A stretch of 64,000 bases of DNA from Streptomyces sp. NBC_01298 (GTDB lineage Bacteria; Actinomycetota; Actinomycetes; Streptomycetales; Streptomycetaceae). The translations under genes were made by a program, and so were the position numbers. Shown piece by piece: positions 9,201 to 16,177 of the stretch. The notes beneath the pieces are model-generated. The model searched no databases. It was not told the DNA's origin and saw only the letters and a program-made list of their open reading frames with translations. The stretch is from the NCBI RefSeq assembly GCF_035978755.1, contig NZ_CP108414.1, positions 5,456,001 to 5,520,000 on the forward strand. Reading direction: 5' to 3'. Positions within the stretch are counted from its first letter, which is position 1; each line of letters begins with the position of its first letter.

Positions 9201-9587
9201 GTACGCCCAGGCGAAGTAGGAGAAGGGCTGGCCGTGCGAGGAGACGGCCAGGATGTCGCTGCGGCCGTCCTTGTCGGGCGGGGTCCAGCCGCAGACCCGG
9301 GTGTCGGTGGCGCCCCAGTAGCTGAGGCGGCGGGCCGGGCCGCCGGAGACGGGGGCGAGGTGGATCTCGGGGTCGAGGCTGCGCCAGGTGGTGAAGGCGA
9401 TGTGCTTGCCGTCGGGGGAGAACCGGGGGTGGCCCACCCGGGTCCGGTCGACGGTGATCCGCCAGGCCCGGCCCGCGGGCTCTCCGGGAGGTACCAGGGG
9501 TGCCACCCAGAGGTCGTCCTCGGTGGCGAAGCACAGCAGATCGTCGTGGAGATGGGGGAACCGGAGGTACGCCGCGTCGTGACTCAC
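6279..9587 (-). CDS. Tricorn-type S41 family protease
   Basis: A 1102-residue protein matching the usual tricorn length. The N-terminal half holds beta-propeller repeats with recurring FSPDG and LSDHEG blades (for example RFSPDGKHIAFTTW). A PDZ-like domain lies at about 770-850, and the C-terminal S41 core contains VDVRGNAGGH and, near residue 980, ADEATSSDGD with the likely nucleophile Ser. Tricorn proteases are cytoplasmic and trim peptides released by the proteasome or other proteases; no signal peptide is seen, consistent with that. The GTG at 9587 starts VSHDAAYLRFPHLHDD, the typical N-terminus; longer frames upstream run through the TetR promoter. It ends 15 bp from the shared terminator. 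Confidence 0.92.
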   Translation of the reverse strand: MSHDAAYLRFPHLHDDLLCFATEDDLWVAPLVPPGEPAGRAWRITVDRTRVGHPRFSPDGKHIAFTTWRSLDPEIHLAPVSGGPARRLSYWGATDTRVCGWTPPDKDGRSDILAVSSHGQPFSYFAWAYTLPTDGSPGGRLPWGPVSDIAVHDEAPHRDGGAEEPAERRTLLLTGKPPHEPAAWKRYRGGATGRLWLHGERLLEGVEGHLDSPMFVDGRIAFLSDHEGIGNVYSCLPDGTDLRRHTDHEDFYARHASSDGSRIVYQCAGDLWIVESLAPGATPRKLEVRLGGPRAGRRSYQVPAASHVDSLSVDATGRASAVVVRGSLYWLTHRDGPARTIADTPGVRVRLPEMLGSGGQVAYVTDAEGEDAIEIAYLPRASGDREPRRLASGAVGRVLELLSDPDGERLAIASNDGRLLLIDATEESNGEASELIRSENGPVTDLAFSPDGDWLTWSHPGIGRSLRQIKMARISGPGAHTVIDVTNGRFEDESPVFTRDGRYLAFLSWRGFDPVYDVHTGDLSFPLGCRPYLVPLSSATPSPFAFSPDGRPAAGGLDPVEGDSESGDGAVTVEVEGLESRVTPFPVSASKYSALYPVSGGGLVWLRWPISGALGETFANPADTSGKPTLEYFDLTKARKTELASGLDWFAVSGDGTRLVVNDDGDLRAVPATESGDSDSTVYLDLRRILHEVDPAAEWRQAFEEAGRLIRAYFWEPKMCGIDWDGVLRQYRFLVERVASPDEFADLMREVLGELGTSHAYVSPARRNEGPPHYQRAIGLLGANLFPRDGSWVVGRILPGESSDSKARSPLAGTGIREGAVLTHVDGRPVDPVTGPYPLLSAAGGTTVELTFEPAEGQGRSRRVAVVPLIDERPLRYQDWVAKRRAVVREISDGKCGYLHIPDMGGSGWAQFNRDLRAEMSKPALLVDVRGNAGGHISELVVEKLTRSILGWDLTRGAQPVSYASNAPRGPIVALADEATSSDGDMITAAFKLLGLGPVVGQRTWGGVVGMTGRHTLGDGTVITVPMNAAWFPEYGWSVENQGVEPDLPILRTPLDWAEGRHAQLDDAVHLALELLEQDPAAVPPGYTDVPDRRRPRLPPRG

Positions 9588-9692
9588 CCCCCAATGCTTT
9601 CCGCGCGGAGGGGGGCTGGCAACTCGTACAGGTGATCCATGCGGCCTTCCGCGAGGGCGGCGCGAAGGCTCGGGGGCGTGACCGACGCCACT

Positions 9693-9729
9693 CCCTAAGC
9701 GAAACGGAACTGTTTCGTTTCGCTTAGGG
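9693..9729. promoter_or_regulatory. Long inverted repeat, candidate TetR operator 1
   Basis: CCCTAAGCGAAAC (9693-9705) and its exact complement (9717-9729) flank an 11-nt spacer that itself contains a GTTTC half-site. It lies between the divergent tricorn and TetR genes and shares the GAAAC/GTTTC half-sites of the second palindrome at 9751-9765. Autoregulation by the TetR protein is inferred. Confidence 0.75.
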
Positions 9730-9750
9730 TTCGGGGTATGGTCGATCCGT

Positions 9751-9765
9751 ACGAAACGGTTTCGT
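9751..9765. promoter_or_regulatory. Palindrome, candidate TetR operator 2
   Basis: ACGAAAC-G-GTTTCGT is a perfect 7-1-7 inverted repeat 32 bp before the TetR start codon. Its half-site matches the arms of the upstream repeat at 9693-9729, so one dimeric regulator could bind both. TATGGT at 9737-9742, between the two, is a possible -10 element. Confidence 0.75.
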
Positions 9766-9797
9766 TCGGTTGGGCAAGGTCGGGAGGAGACGCCGGG

Positions 9798-10388
9798 ATG
9801 GTCGAAGAGGTCATGTCGCGTCGCAGCCGGATCACCCCCGAACGGGAAGCCGAACTGCACGGAGCGGTCCTCGACCTGCTCCGCGAGGTCGGCTACGAGG
9901 CGCTGACCATGGACGCGGTCGCCGCCCGTACGAAGTCCAGCAAGGCCACCCTCTACCGCCAGTGGGGGAGCAAGCCCGAGCTGGTCGCGAAGGCCCTGCG
10001 CTGCACCCAGCCGGTCTCCCTCCGGGAGATCGACACGGGCAGCATCCGCGGGGACTTCGGGGTCATGATCGAGAACTCCGACGACGCCCAGATGGCGAAG
10101 GACACCGCGCTGATGCGGGGCCTGACCCACGCGGTGCACGAGAGCCCCGAGCTCCACAAGGCGCTACGGGACCTGCTGGTCGATCCGGAGATCAACGGTC
10201 TGCAGGAGATGCTGCAAAGAGCGGTCACCCGGGGAGAGATCGCCCCGGACTGTCCGGCCCTGGCCTTCGTTCCGCACATGCTCATCGGGGCGTTCATCGC
10301 CCTTCCGCTCATCGAGGACCGGTCCGTCGACCGGACGTTCCTCGGTGACTTCATCGACGCCGTGGTCTTCCCCGCCCTCGGCGTCTGA
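9798..10388 (+). CDS. TetR family transcriptional regulator
   Basis: A 196-residue repressor. The N-terminal helix-turn-helix spans about residues 10-55 (DLLREVGYEALTMDAVAART, then KSSKATLYRQWGSK), followed by a C-terminal ligand domain of the TetR_C type. The ATG at 9798 is chosen because GGAGGAG lies about 9 bp upstream and the second palindrome would otherwise fall in the coding region; an ATG at 9738 is in frame. It sits 162 bp upstream of the MMPL exporter in the same direction, the standard arrangement for a local efflux repressor. It probably represses itself and the exporter through the two GAAAC/GTTTC palindromes. Confidence 0.92.
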   Translation: MVEEVMSRRSRITPEREAELHGAVLDLLREVGYEALTMDAVAARTKSSKATLYRQWGSKPELVAKALRCTQPVSLREIDTGSIRGDFGVMIENSDDAQMAKDTALMRGLTHAVHESPELHKALRDLLVDPEINGLQEMLQRAVTRGEIAPDCPALAFVPHMLIGAFIALPLIEDRSVDRTFLGDFIDAVVFPALGV

Positions 10389-10550
10389 TCCCGCCCGGCC
10401 GCTCACCTGCCCGGCTGCCCACCCACGCAGCCGCCCGCCCGCGCTGTCCCCGCGCTCGAATTCCTGCCTGCCCTGACACGCCGCTCTCGTCGTCGGTACG
10501 GCATTCCATGCCCTGATCCATCCCACGACCCGAACGGGAGAACCACCGAC

Positions 10551-12758
10551 GTGGCCACCTTCCTTTACCGACTCGGCAGGGGTGCCTTCCGGCGCCGCCG
10601 ATTCGTCGCCCTCGTCTGGGTGGCGCTGCTGTTCGTCGCCGGCTTCGGCGCGGCATCCGCGTCCGCACCCACCTCAGGCTCGTTCTCCATACCCGGCACC
10701 GAGGCCCAGAAGGCCTTCGACCTGCTGGACCAGCGCTTCCCGGGGATGGCCGCCGACGGCGCCACCGCCCGCATCGTGATCAAGGCCCCGGCCGGCGAGA
10801 AGGTCGACTCCGCGGCCGTCAAGCCGCAGGTCGAGAAGATCGTCAGTGAGCTGAAGGACGGTCCGGGCAAGGACCAGATCTCCTCGGTCACCAGCCCGTA
10901 CGAGGCCAAGGCCGTCAGCGAGGACGGCTCCACCGCCTACGTGAGCGTCAAGTACAAGGTCAGCGGCATGGAGCTGACGGACGCCACCCGCGAGGCCCTC
11001 ACGGAGTCCACCACGGCCGCCAAGGCCGACGGACTGAACGTCCAGATCGGCGGCGACGCCCTGCAGGCCGCCCCCGAGACGGGCTCCGGCGAGATCATCG
11101 GCATCGCGATCGCCGCGATCGTCCTCGTCATCACCTTCGGCTCGCTCATCGCCGCGGGCCTGCCGCTGCTGACCGCGCTCATCGGCGTGGGCATCGGCAT
11201 CTCCTCCATCACCGCGCTCGCCAACGTGCTGGACCTCGGCTCCACCACCTCCACCCTCGCGATGATGATCGGCCTCGCCGTCGGCATCGACTACGCCCTC
11301 TTCATCGTCTCCCGCTACCGCGCGGAGCTCGCCGAGGGCCGCGAGCGCGACGAGGCCGCCGGCCGCGCCGTCGGAACCGCCGGTTCCGCCGTCGTCTTCG
11401 CCGGTCTGACCGTGGTCATCGCCCTCGTGGGCCTGGCCGTCGTCAACATCCCCATGCTCAGCAAGATGGGCTTCGCCGCCGCCGGAACCGTGGTCATCGC
11501 CGTCCTCGTCGCCCTGACGCTGGTCCCGGCCATGCTCGGTTTCGCCGGCAAGAAGGTGCTGCCCGCCGGCACCAAGTCCCGCTTCCTCGGCAAGGGCAAG
11601 CCCGCCGCCGAAGGCGCCGAGGCCAAGCCCAACGGCGGCACCCGCTGGGCCCGCTTCATCCTGCGCCGCCCCGTCATGGTGCTGCTCGCGGGCGTGATCG
11701 GCCTCGGCATCGTCGCCGTCCCGGCGAGCAAGCTGGAGATGGGCCTGCCGGACGACGGCGCCCAGCCGGTGTCCACCACCCAGCGCCAGGCGTACGACAT
11801 GCTCTCCGACGGCTTCGGCCCGGGCTTCAACGGCCCGCTGATGGTCGTCGTGAACGGGGACAAGGCGCTCGCCGACGCGACGGTCGAGCGGATCAAGGGC
11901 CTGGACGGCGTGGCCGCGGTCATGCCGGCCACCCAGAACGAGGCCAAGGACGCCGCCGTCATCACGGTCGTCCCGAAGGACCGTCCGTCCTCCGTGGAGA
12001 CCGAGGACCTCGTCCACGAGATCCGCGAGGGCAGCGACAGCGGCAAGGTGTTCGTCACCGGCGCGACCGCGATGAACATCGACTTCTCGCAGAAGATGAA
12101 CGACGCGCTGCTGCCCTACCTGGCACTCGTCGTCGGCCTCGCCTTCCTGCTGCTGATGCTCGTCTTCCGCTCGATCCTGGTTCCGCTCAAGGCGGCGCTC
12201 GGCTTCCTGCTCTCGGTGGTCGCCGCCCTCGGCGCCGTCGTGGCGGTCTTCCAGTGGGGCTGGCTCGGCTCGCTCTTCGGGGTGGAGCAGACCGGCCCGA
12301 TCATGTCGATGATGCCGATCTTCATGGTCGGCGTGGTCTTCGGTCTGGCCATGGACTACGAGGTGTTCCTGGTCACCCGCATGCGTGAGGCGTACGTCCA
12401 CGGGGAGCGGCCGGGTCAGGCCGTCGTCACCGGGTTCCAGTACAGCGCCCGGGTGGTCGTGGCCGCGGCCGTCATCATGATCGCGGTGTTCTCCGGCTTC
12501 ATGGGCGCCAGCGACCAGATGGTGAAGATGATCGGCTTCGCGCTGGCCATCGCCGTCTTCTTCGACGCCTTCATCGTCCGCATGACCATCGTCCCGGCCG
12601 TCCTCGCGCTGCTCGGCCACAAGGCCTGGTGGCTGCCGAAGTGGCTCGACCGGATCCTGCCGAACGTGGACGTGGAGGGCGAGAGCCTGCGCAAGCACCT
12701 CGGCGACGCCGAGGACGGCTCCGGTCCCGACAAGGACCGCGAGCTGGCCAACGCCTGA
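10551..12758 (+). CDS. MMPL family (RND-type) membrane exporter
   Basis: A 735-residue polytopic protein with the duplicated MMPL layout: TM1 at about 13-35, an extracytoplasmic domain to about residue 175, TM2-6 to about 345, a linker, TM7 near 375, a second external domain, then TM8-12 from about 520 to 700. MMPL proteins use the proton gradient to export lipids or small hydrophobic compounds in actinobacteria. AIDYALFIVSRYR-type and AMDYEVFLVTRMREAY segments are the conserved intramembrane motifs with the Asp-Tyr pairs. GTG at 10551 follows GGGAG by 10 bp. The TetR gene directly upstream suggests drug- or lipid-induced expression. Confidence 0.92.
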   Translation: MATFLYRLGRGAFRRRRFVALVWVALLFVAGFGAASASAPTSGSFSIPGTEAQKAFDLLDQRFPGMAADGATARIVIKAPAGEKVDSAAVKPQVEKIVSELKDGPGKDQISSVTSPYEAKAVSEDGSTAYVSVKYKVSGMELTDATREALTESTTAAKADGLNVQIGGDALQAAPETGSGEIIGIAIAAIVLVITFGSLIAAGLPLLTALIGVGIGISSITALANVLDLGSTTSTLAMMIGLAVGIDYALFIVSRYRAELAEGRERDEAAGRAVGTAGSAVVFAGLTVVIALVGLAVVNIPMLSKMGFAAAGTVVIAVLVALTLVPAMLGFAGKKVLPAGTKSRFLGKGKPAAEGAEAKPNGGTRWARFILRRPVMVLLAGVIGLGIVAVPASKLEMGLPDDGAQPVSTTQRQAYDMLSDGFGPGFNGPLMVVVNGDKALADATVERIKGLDGVAAVMPATQNEAKDAAVITVVPKDRPSSVETEDLVHEIREGSDSGKVFVTGATAMNIDFSQKMNDALLPYLALVVGLAFLLLMLVFRSILVPLKAALGFLLSVVAALGAVVAVFQWGWLGSLFGVEQTGPIMSMMPIFMVGVVFGLAMDYEVFLVTRMREAYVHGERPGQAVVTGFQYSARVVVAAAVIMIAVFSGFMGASDQMVKMIGFALAIAVFFDAFIVRMTIVPAVLALLGHKAWWLPKWLDRILPNVDVEGESLRKHLGDAEDGSGPDKDRELANA

Positions 12759-12782
12759 CCCTTCGGTCGGTAGTAGGTACGT

Positions 12783-12826
12783 ACGCGGAACGGCCCCGCA
12801 CCGGGAGGTGCGGGGCCGTTCCGCGT
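12783..12826. terminator. Bidirectional hairpin terminator
   Basis: A perfect 20-bp stem closes a GGGA loop (12803-12806). It lies between the convergent MMPL and SsgA-like genes. Confidence 0.9.
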
Positions 12827-12879
12827 GCCCGGCCGCCGTCCGGATCGGATGGGTCCGGATCGGGCGGGTCCGGCTGGGC

Positions 12880-13302
12880 CTAACGGGTGGCCGCGGGCGA
12901 GGGCGCGTACGTACGGCGCAGGAAGCGGCGCAGGGCGGCGATGTCGAACTGGACCACCGCGACGCCCTCCGGGGAGTGGAACTCGACGACGGCCTGGACG
13001 CGCCCGCAGGGCCACACGCGTACGTCGCCGGTCCCGGTCGGGGCCTGGAGGCCGGCCTCCAGGAGGGCGCGGGGGAAGACCCACTCGTTGTCGGTGCCCT
13101 CGGGGGAGAGGTCGGCGGGGAAGACGATCCGTACGGCCAGCGGCTCGTCGGGGACGAAGCGCAGGGCGACCGGGATGGCCCGGTAGAGGGGGTCGTCGGT
13201 GATCACTCGGGCCCGAACCCGTTCCTCGACGAGGGGGGCCGTGGCGGTCGCGGCCCGGGTGGCGGTGGCACCTGCGGATGGATTCTCGGCGGCGGCTGAC
13301 AT
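12880..13302 (-). CDS. SsgA-like protein (SALP), sporulation and cell division regulator family
   Basis: A 140-residue protein of the SsgA/SsgB family unique to morphologically complex actinomycetes, members of which guide septum placement and peptidoglycan maintenance during sporulation. Conserved features include VALRFVPDEPLAVRIVF, the WVFPRALLEAGL helix, PTGTGDVRVWP and the C-terminal FLRRTYAPSP. The ATG at 13302 is selected because GAGGAG lies 8 bp upstream; longer frames run into the neighbouring promoter. Which SALP subtype it is cannot be told from sequence inspection. It is divergent from cbiM across a 207-bp gap. Confidence 0.88.
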   Translation of the reverse strand: MSAAAENPSAGATATRAATATAPLVEERVRARVITDDPLYRAIPVALRFVPDEPLAVRIVFPADLSPEGTDNEWVFPRALLEAGLQAPTGTGDVRVWPCGRVQAVVEFHSPEGVAVVQFDIAALRRFLRRTYAPSPAATR

Positions 13303-13400
13303 CGACAAGACTCCTCGAATCGGAACATTTACGTCCGTATTTCCCCCAGCCTCGCACATTCCCACGAATCCGCACGGGGCTATTTGTGACGTGACCGCTC

Positions 13401-13417
13401 TTGCCAATCATTCGCAA
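13401..13417. promoter_or_regulatory. Nur-like (Fur family) operator overlapping a promoter
   Basis: TTGCCAATCATTCGCAA is an 8-1-8 inverted repeat with one mismatch and fits the nickel regulator box tTGCaa-N5-ttGCAA reported for Streptomyces Nur. Its first six bases TTGCCA can act as a -35 element, with TATCCT at 13426-13431 as -10 (19-bp spacer), so binding would block transcription of cbiM. The AATCATT core also resembles Zur boxes, so Zur is an alternative. Confidence 0.6.
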
Positions 13418-13460
13418 GAAGGCCCTATCCTTGAACGGTTAAAGACTTTGTCAGCTCAAC

Positions 13461-13490
13461 GGACCATTCGCCGGACCGTTCGCCGGACCG
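13461..13490 (+). repeat. 12-bp tandem repeat in the cbiM leader
   Basis: GGACCATTCGCC, GGACCGTTCGCC and a partial GGACCG follow one another just before the cbiM ribosome-binding site. Confidence 0.85.
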
Positions 13491-13509
13491 CAGGAAGCGG
13501 AGCAGAACC

Positions 13510-14565
13510 ATGCATGTGCCCGACGGCTTCATCGATGCCCCCGTCTCCATTGCCGCAGGTGTCGCCGCCGCCGGAGCCGTGGCGGTCAGCCTCCGGGGCG
13601 CCCGCCGGGAGCTCGACGAGCGCACCGCGCCGCTCGCCGGCCTCGTGGCCGCCTTCATCTTCGCCGTGCAGATGCTCAACTTCCCCGTCGCGGCCGGAAC
13701 AAGCGGCCACCTGCTGGGAGGCGCGCTCGCCGCGATCCTCGTCGGCCCCTATACGGGTGTGCTGTGCGTGTCCGTGGTCCTGCTCATGCAGGGCCTCCTG
13801 TTCGCCGACGGCGGCCTGACCGCCCTCGGCGTCAACATCGTCACCATGGGCGTCGTCACCGTGGTCGTCGCCTACGCCGTCTTCCGCGCCCTGGTCAAGC
13901 TGCTGCCCGACAGCCGCCGCTCGATCACCGTCGCCGCCTTCGCCGGAGCCCTGCTCTCCGTGCCCGCCGCGGCCGCCTTCTTCACCCTCCTCTACGCCCT
14001 CGGCGGCACCACCGACGTCCCCATCGCCAAGGTGTTCGGCGCCATGGTCGGCGTCCACGTCCTCATCGGCATCGGCGAGGCCGTCATCACCGCCGCCACC
14101 GTCGGCGCCGTGATCGCCGTCCGCCCCGACCTGGTCCACGGCGCCCGCGGCCTGTCCGCCCCGCTGAAGCTGCGCGTCGGCGGCGAACTGGTCGACGCCC
14201 CGGCCGCTTCCGCGGCCGTGCCCGTCGCCGCCCGCTCCACCAAGCCCGTGTGGATCACCGGCCTGGTCGCCGCGCTGGCGCTCGCCGGCATCGTCTCCTT
14301 CTACGCCTCCTCCAGCCCGGACGGACTGGAGAAGGTCGCCGCCGACAAGGGCATCGACCAGAAGGTCACCGAGCACGCGGCCGCCGACTCCCCGCTCGCC
14401 GACTACAGCGTCAAGGACGTCTCCGACGCCCGTCTCTCCGGCGGCCTCGCCGGAGTCATCGGCGTCGGCGCGACCGTCCTCGTCGGCACCGGCGTGTTCT
14501 GGACCGTGCGCCGCCGCCGCGCGGCCGACCTGACGGCCGCCTCCACCGCCGTACCGGCCGCCTGA
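13510..14565 (+). CDS. cbiM: CbiM-type ECF nickel/cobalt transporter S component with CbiN-like extension
   Basis: A 351-residue integral membrane protein. It begins MHVPDGFID; in CbiM/NikM the N-terminal amine and His2 bind the metal. About seven hydrophobic helices fill residues 10-225, with HLLGGALAAILVGPYTG as a conserved segment. After a linker, a helix near 245-265 is followed by SSSPDGLEKVAADKG and a last helix: this is the CbiN/PDGKN module, usually a separate gene, fused here. It imports Ni2+ or Co2+ with the T and ATPase subunits encoded next. The Nur-like box upstream favours nickel. Confidence 0.92.
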   Translation: MHVPDGFIDAPVSIAAGVAAAGAVAVSLRGARRELDERTAPLAGLVAAFIFAVQMLNFPVAAGTSGHLLGGALAAILVGPYTGVLCVSVVLLMQGLLFADGGLTALGVNIVTMGVVTVVVAYAVFRALVKLLPDSRRSITVAAFAGALLSVPAAAAFFTLLYALGGTTDVPIAKVFGAMVGVHVLIGIGEAVITAATVGAVIAVRPDLVHGARGLSAPLKLRVGGELVDAPAASAAVPVAARSTKPVWITGLVAALALAGIVSFYASSSPDGLEKVAADKGIDQKVTEHAAADSPLADYSVKDVSDARLSGGLAGVIGVGATVLVGTGVFWTVRRRRAADLTAASTAVPAA

Positions 14566-14566
14566 C

Positions 14567-15328
14567 ATGGGCGCGGGCCACGCCCACAAGCTCTACCGGC
14601 CGGGGAGCTCCCCGGTCCACGACCTGCCGCCGCACTGCAAGCTCGCCGCGACCTTCGGTTTCGTGGCCGTCGTCGTGTCCACGCCCCGCGAGGCGGTCTG
14701 GGCCTTCGGGCTGTACGCCGTCCTCATCGCGGTGGCCACCATCGTGGCCCGGATCCCGCTCGGCTTCCTGCTGCGCCGCCTCCTGATCGAGGTGCCCTTC
14801 GTCGCCTTCGCCGTCCTGATGCCCTTCGTGGCCCAGGGCGAGCGGGTGGAGGTCCTCGGCATGTCGCTCAGCGTCTCCGGACTCTGGGGCGCCTGGAACG
14901 TCCTGGCCAAGGGCACCCTCGGCGTGGCCGCGTCCGTGCTCCTGGCCTCCACCACCGAACTGCGCGCCCTGCTGCTGGGCCTCCAGCGGCTCAAGCTGCC
15001 GCCGCTGCTCGTCCAGATCGCCTCCTTCATGATCCGGTACGGGGACGTCATCAGCGACGAGCTGCGCCGGATGTCCATCGCCCGCCGCTCCCGCGGCTTC
15101 GAGGCGCGCGGGATCCGGCACTGGGGGGTCCTCGCGAAGACCGCCGGGGCCCTGTTCATCCGCTCCTACGAGCGCGGCGAGCGGGTCTACCTCGCGATGG
15201 TCAGCCGCGGCTACGCCGGCTCCATGCCGGTGATCGACGAGGTGGCGGCCACCCGCACGCAGTGGGCGTACGCGGCCGCGCTCCCGGTGACGGCGCTCGC
15301 CGTCTGTCTGATGGGATGGTCCTTGTGA
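14567..15328 (+). CDS. cbiQ: CbiQ-type ECF transporter T component
   Basis: A 253-residue membrane protein with about five helices that couples the ATPase to the S component. The two cytoplasmic coupling motifs are seen as SIARRSRGFEARG and AMVSRGYAG, matching the Ala-Arg-Gly motifs of T components. The ATG begins 1 bp after the cbiM stop, and the stop overlaps the ATPase start (GTGA), so the three genes form one translationally coupled operon. Confidence 0.92.
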   Translation: MGAGHAHKLYRPGSSPVHDLPPHCKLAATFGFVAVVVSTPREAVWAFGLYAVLIAVATIVARIPLGFLLRRLLIEVPFVAFAVLMPFVAQGERVEVLGMSLSVSGLWGAWNVLAKGTLGVAASVLLASTTELRALLLGLQRLKLPPLLVQIASFMIRYGDVISDELRRMSIARRSRGFEARGIRHWGVLAKTAGALFIRSYERGERVYLAMVSRGYAGSMPVIDEVAATRTQWAYAAALPVTALAVCLMGWSL

Positions 15329-16098
15329 ACGCAGCCCCGGCCCCGGCCCCCACCCCGCCCTCGCTGGAAGTCTCCGGCCTCGCCTACGCCTACCCCGACG
15401 GCCACCAGGCCCTCTTCGGGGTCGATCTCACGGTCGGGCAGGGGGAGCGGGTGGCGCTGCTCGGTCCCAACGGCGCCGGCAAGACCACCCTGGTGCTGCA
15501 CCTCAACGGCATCCTCACCGGCGGCGTCGGCACCGTGAGCGTGGCCGGGCTGCCCGTGGAGAAGCGCAACTTCGCCGAGATCCGCCGCCGGGTCGGCATC
15601 GTGTTCCAGGACCCCGACGACCAGCTGTTCATGCCGACCGTCCGGGAGGACGTGGCCTTCGGCCCGGCCGCCGCCGGGCTGCGCGGCGCCGAGCTGGAGG
15701 AGCGGGTGCGCGGCGCCCTGGAGCAGGTCGGGATGGCGGCCTTCGCGGACCGGCCCCCGCACCACCTGTCCTTCGGGCAGCGCCGCCGGGTCGCGGTGGC
15801 GACCGTACTGGCCATGCGGCCCGAGATCCTCGTACTGGACGAGCCGTCCTCCAACCTGGACCCCGCCTCGCGCCGCGAGCTCGCGGACATCCTGCGCTCG
15901 CTGGACGTCACCGTGCTGATGGTCACGCACGACCTGCCCTACGCACTGGAGCTCTGCCCGCGCGCGGTGATCCTCAGCGAGGGGACCATCGTGGCGGACG
16001 GCCGCACCCAGGACGTGCTGTGCGACGAGGCGCTGATGCGGGCGCACCGCCTGGAGCTGCCCTTCGGGTTCGACCCGCGCTCCGTATCGGTGGGATGA
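15325..16098 (+). CDS. cbiO: CbiO-type ECF transporter ATPase
   Basis: A 257-residue ABC ATPase powering the nickel/cobalt importer. Walker A is GPNGAGKTT, the Q-loop lies in FQDPDDQLF, the signature is LSFGQRRR (one residue off LSGGQ, usual in CbiO), Walker B with Glu is ILVLDEPSSNLD, and the switch His is in VTHDLPYA. The GTG at 15325 overlaps the cbiQ stop; an in-frame ATG at 15316 is possible. The final codons and stop lie in the first unit of a 17-bp tandem repeat. Confidence 0.92.
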   Translation: MNAAPAPAPTPPSLEVSGLAYAYPDGHQALFGVDLTVGQGERVALLGPNGAGKTTLVLHLNGILTGGVGTVSVAGLPVEKRNFAEIRRRVGIVFQDPDDQLFMPTVREDVAFGPAAAGLRGAELEERVRGALEQVGMAAFADRPPHHLSFGQRRRVAVATVLAMRPEILVLDEPSSNLDPASRRELADILRSLDVTVLMVTHDLPYALELCPRAVILSEGTIVADGRTQDVLCDEALMRAHRLELPFGFDPRSVSVG

Positions 16099-16150
16099 GC
16101 ACATCGGTGGGATGAGCACAGTGGTGGGATGAGCACAGTGGTGGCATAAG
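16087..16150 (+). repeat. 17-bp tandem repeat across the cbiO stop
   Basis: TCGGTGGGATGAGCACA occurs twice exactly (16087-16103, 16104-16120), once with GTGG for TCGG (16121-16137), and then partially. The cbiO stop TGA is in the first copy, so each further copy recreates an ATGAGC overlap in the same phase relation. Confidence 0.9.
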
Positions 16151-16177
16151 CGCCGGTCGGAGGTTGTTGCACACCCC

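Noticed and set aside
6231..9635. 1134-codon open frame on the plus strand opposite the tricorn gene
   Set aside because: It has no recognisable domain and reads as the GC-biased complement of an intact, motif-rich gene; long antisense frames are routine at this GC content.
13303..13509. Cobalamin riboswitch before cbiM
   Set aside because: The gap is too short for a full element with promoter and lacks the conserved GCCACTG and GGGAA boxes.
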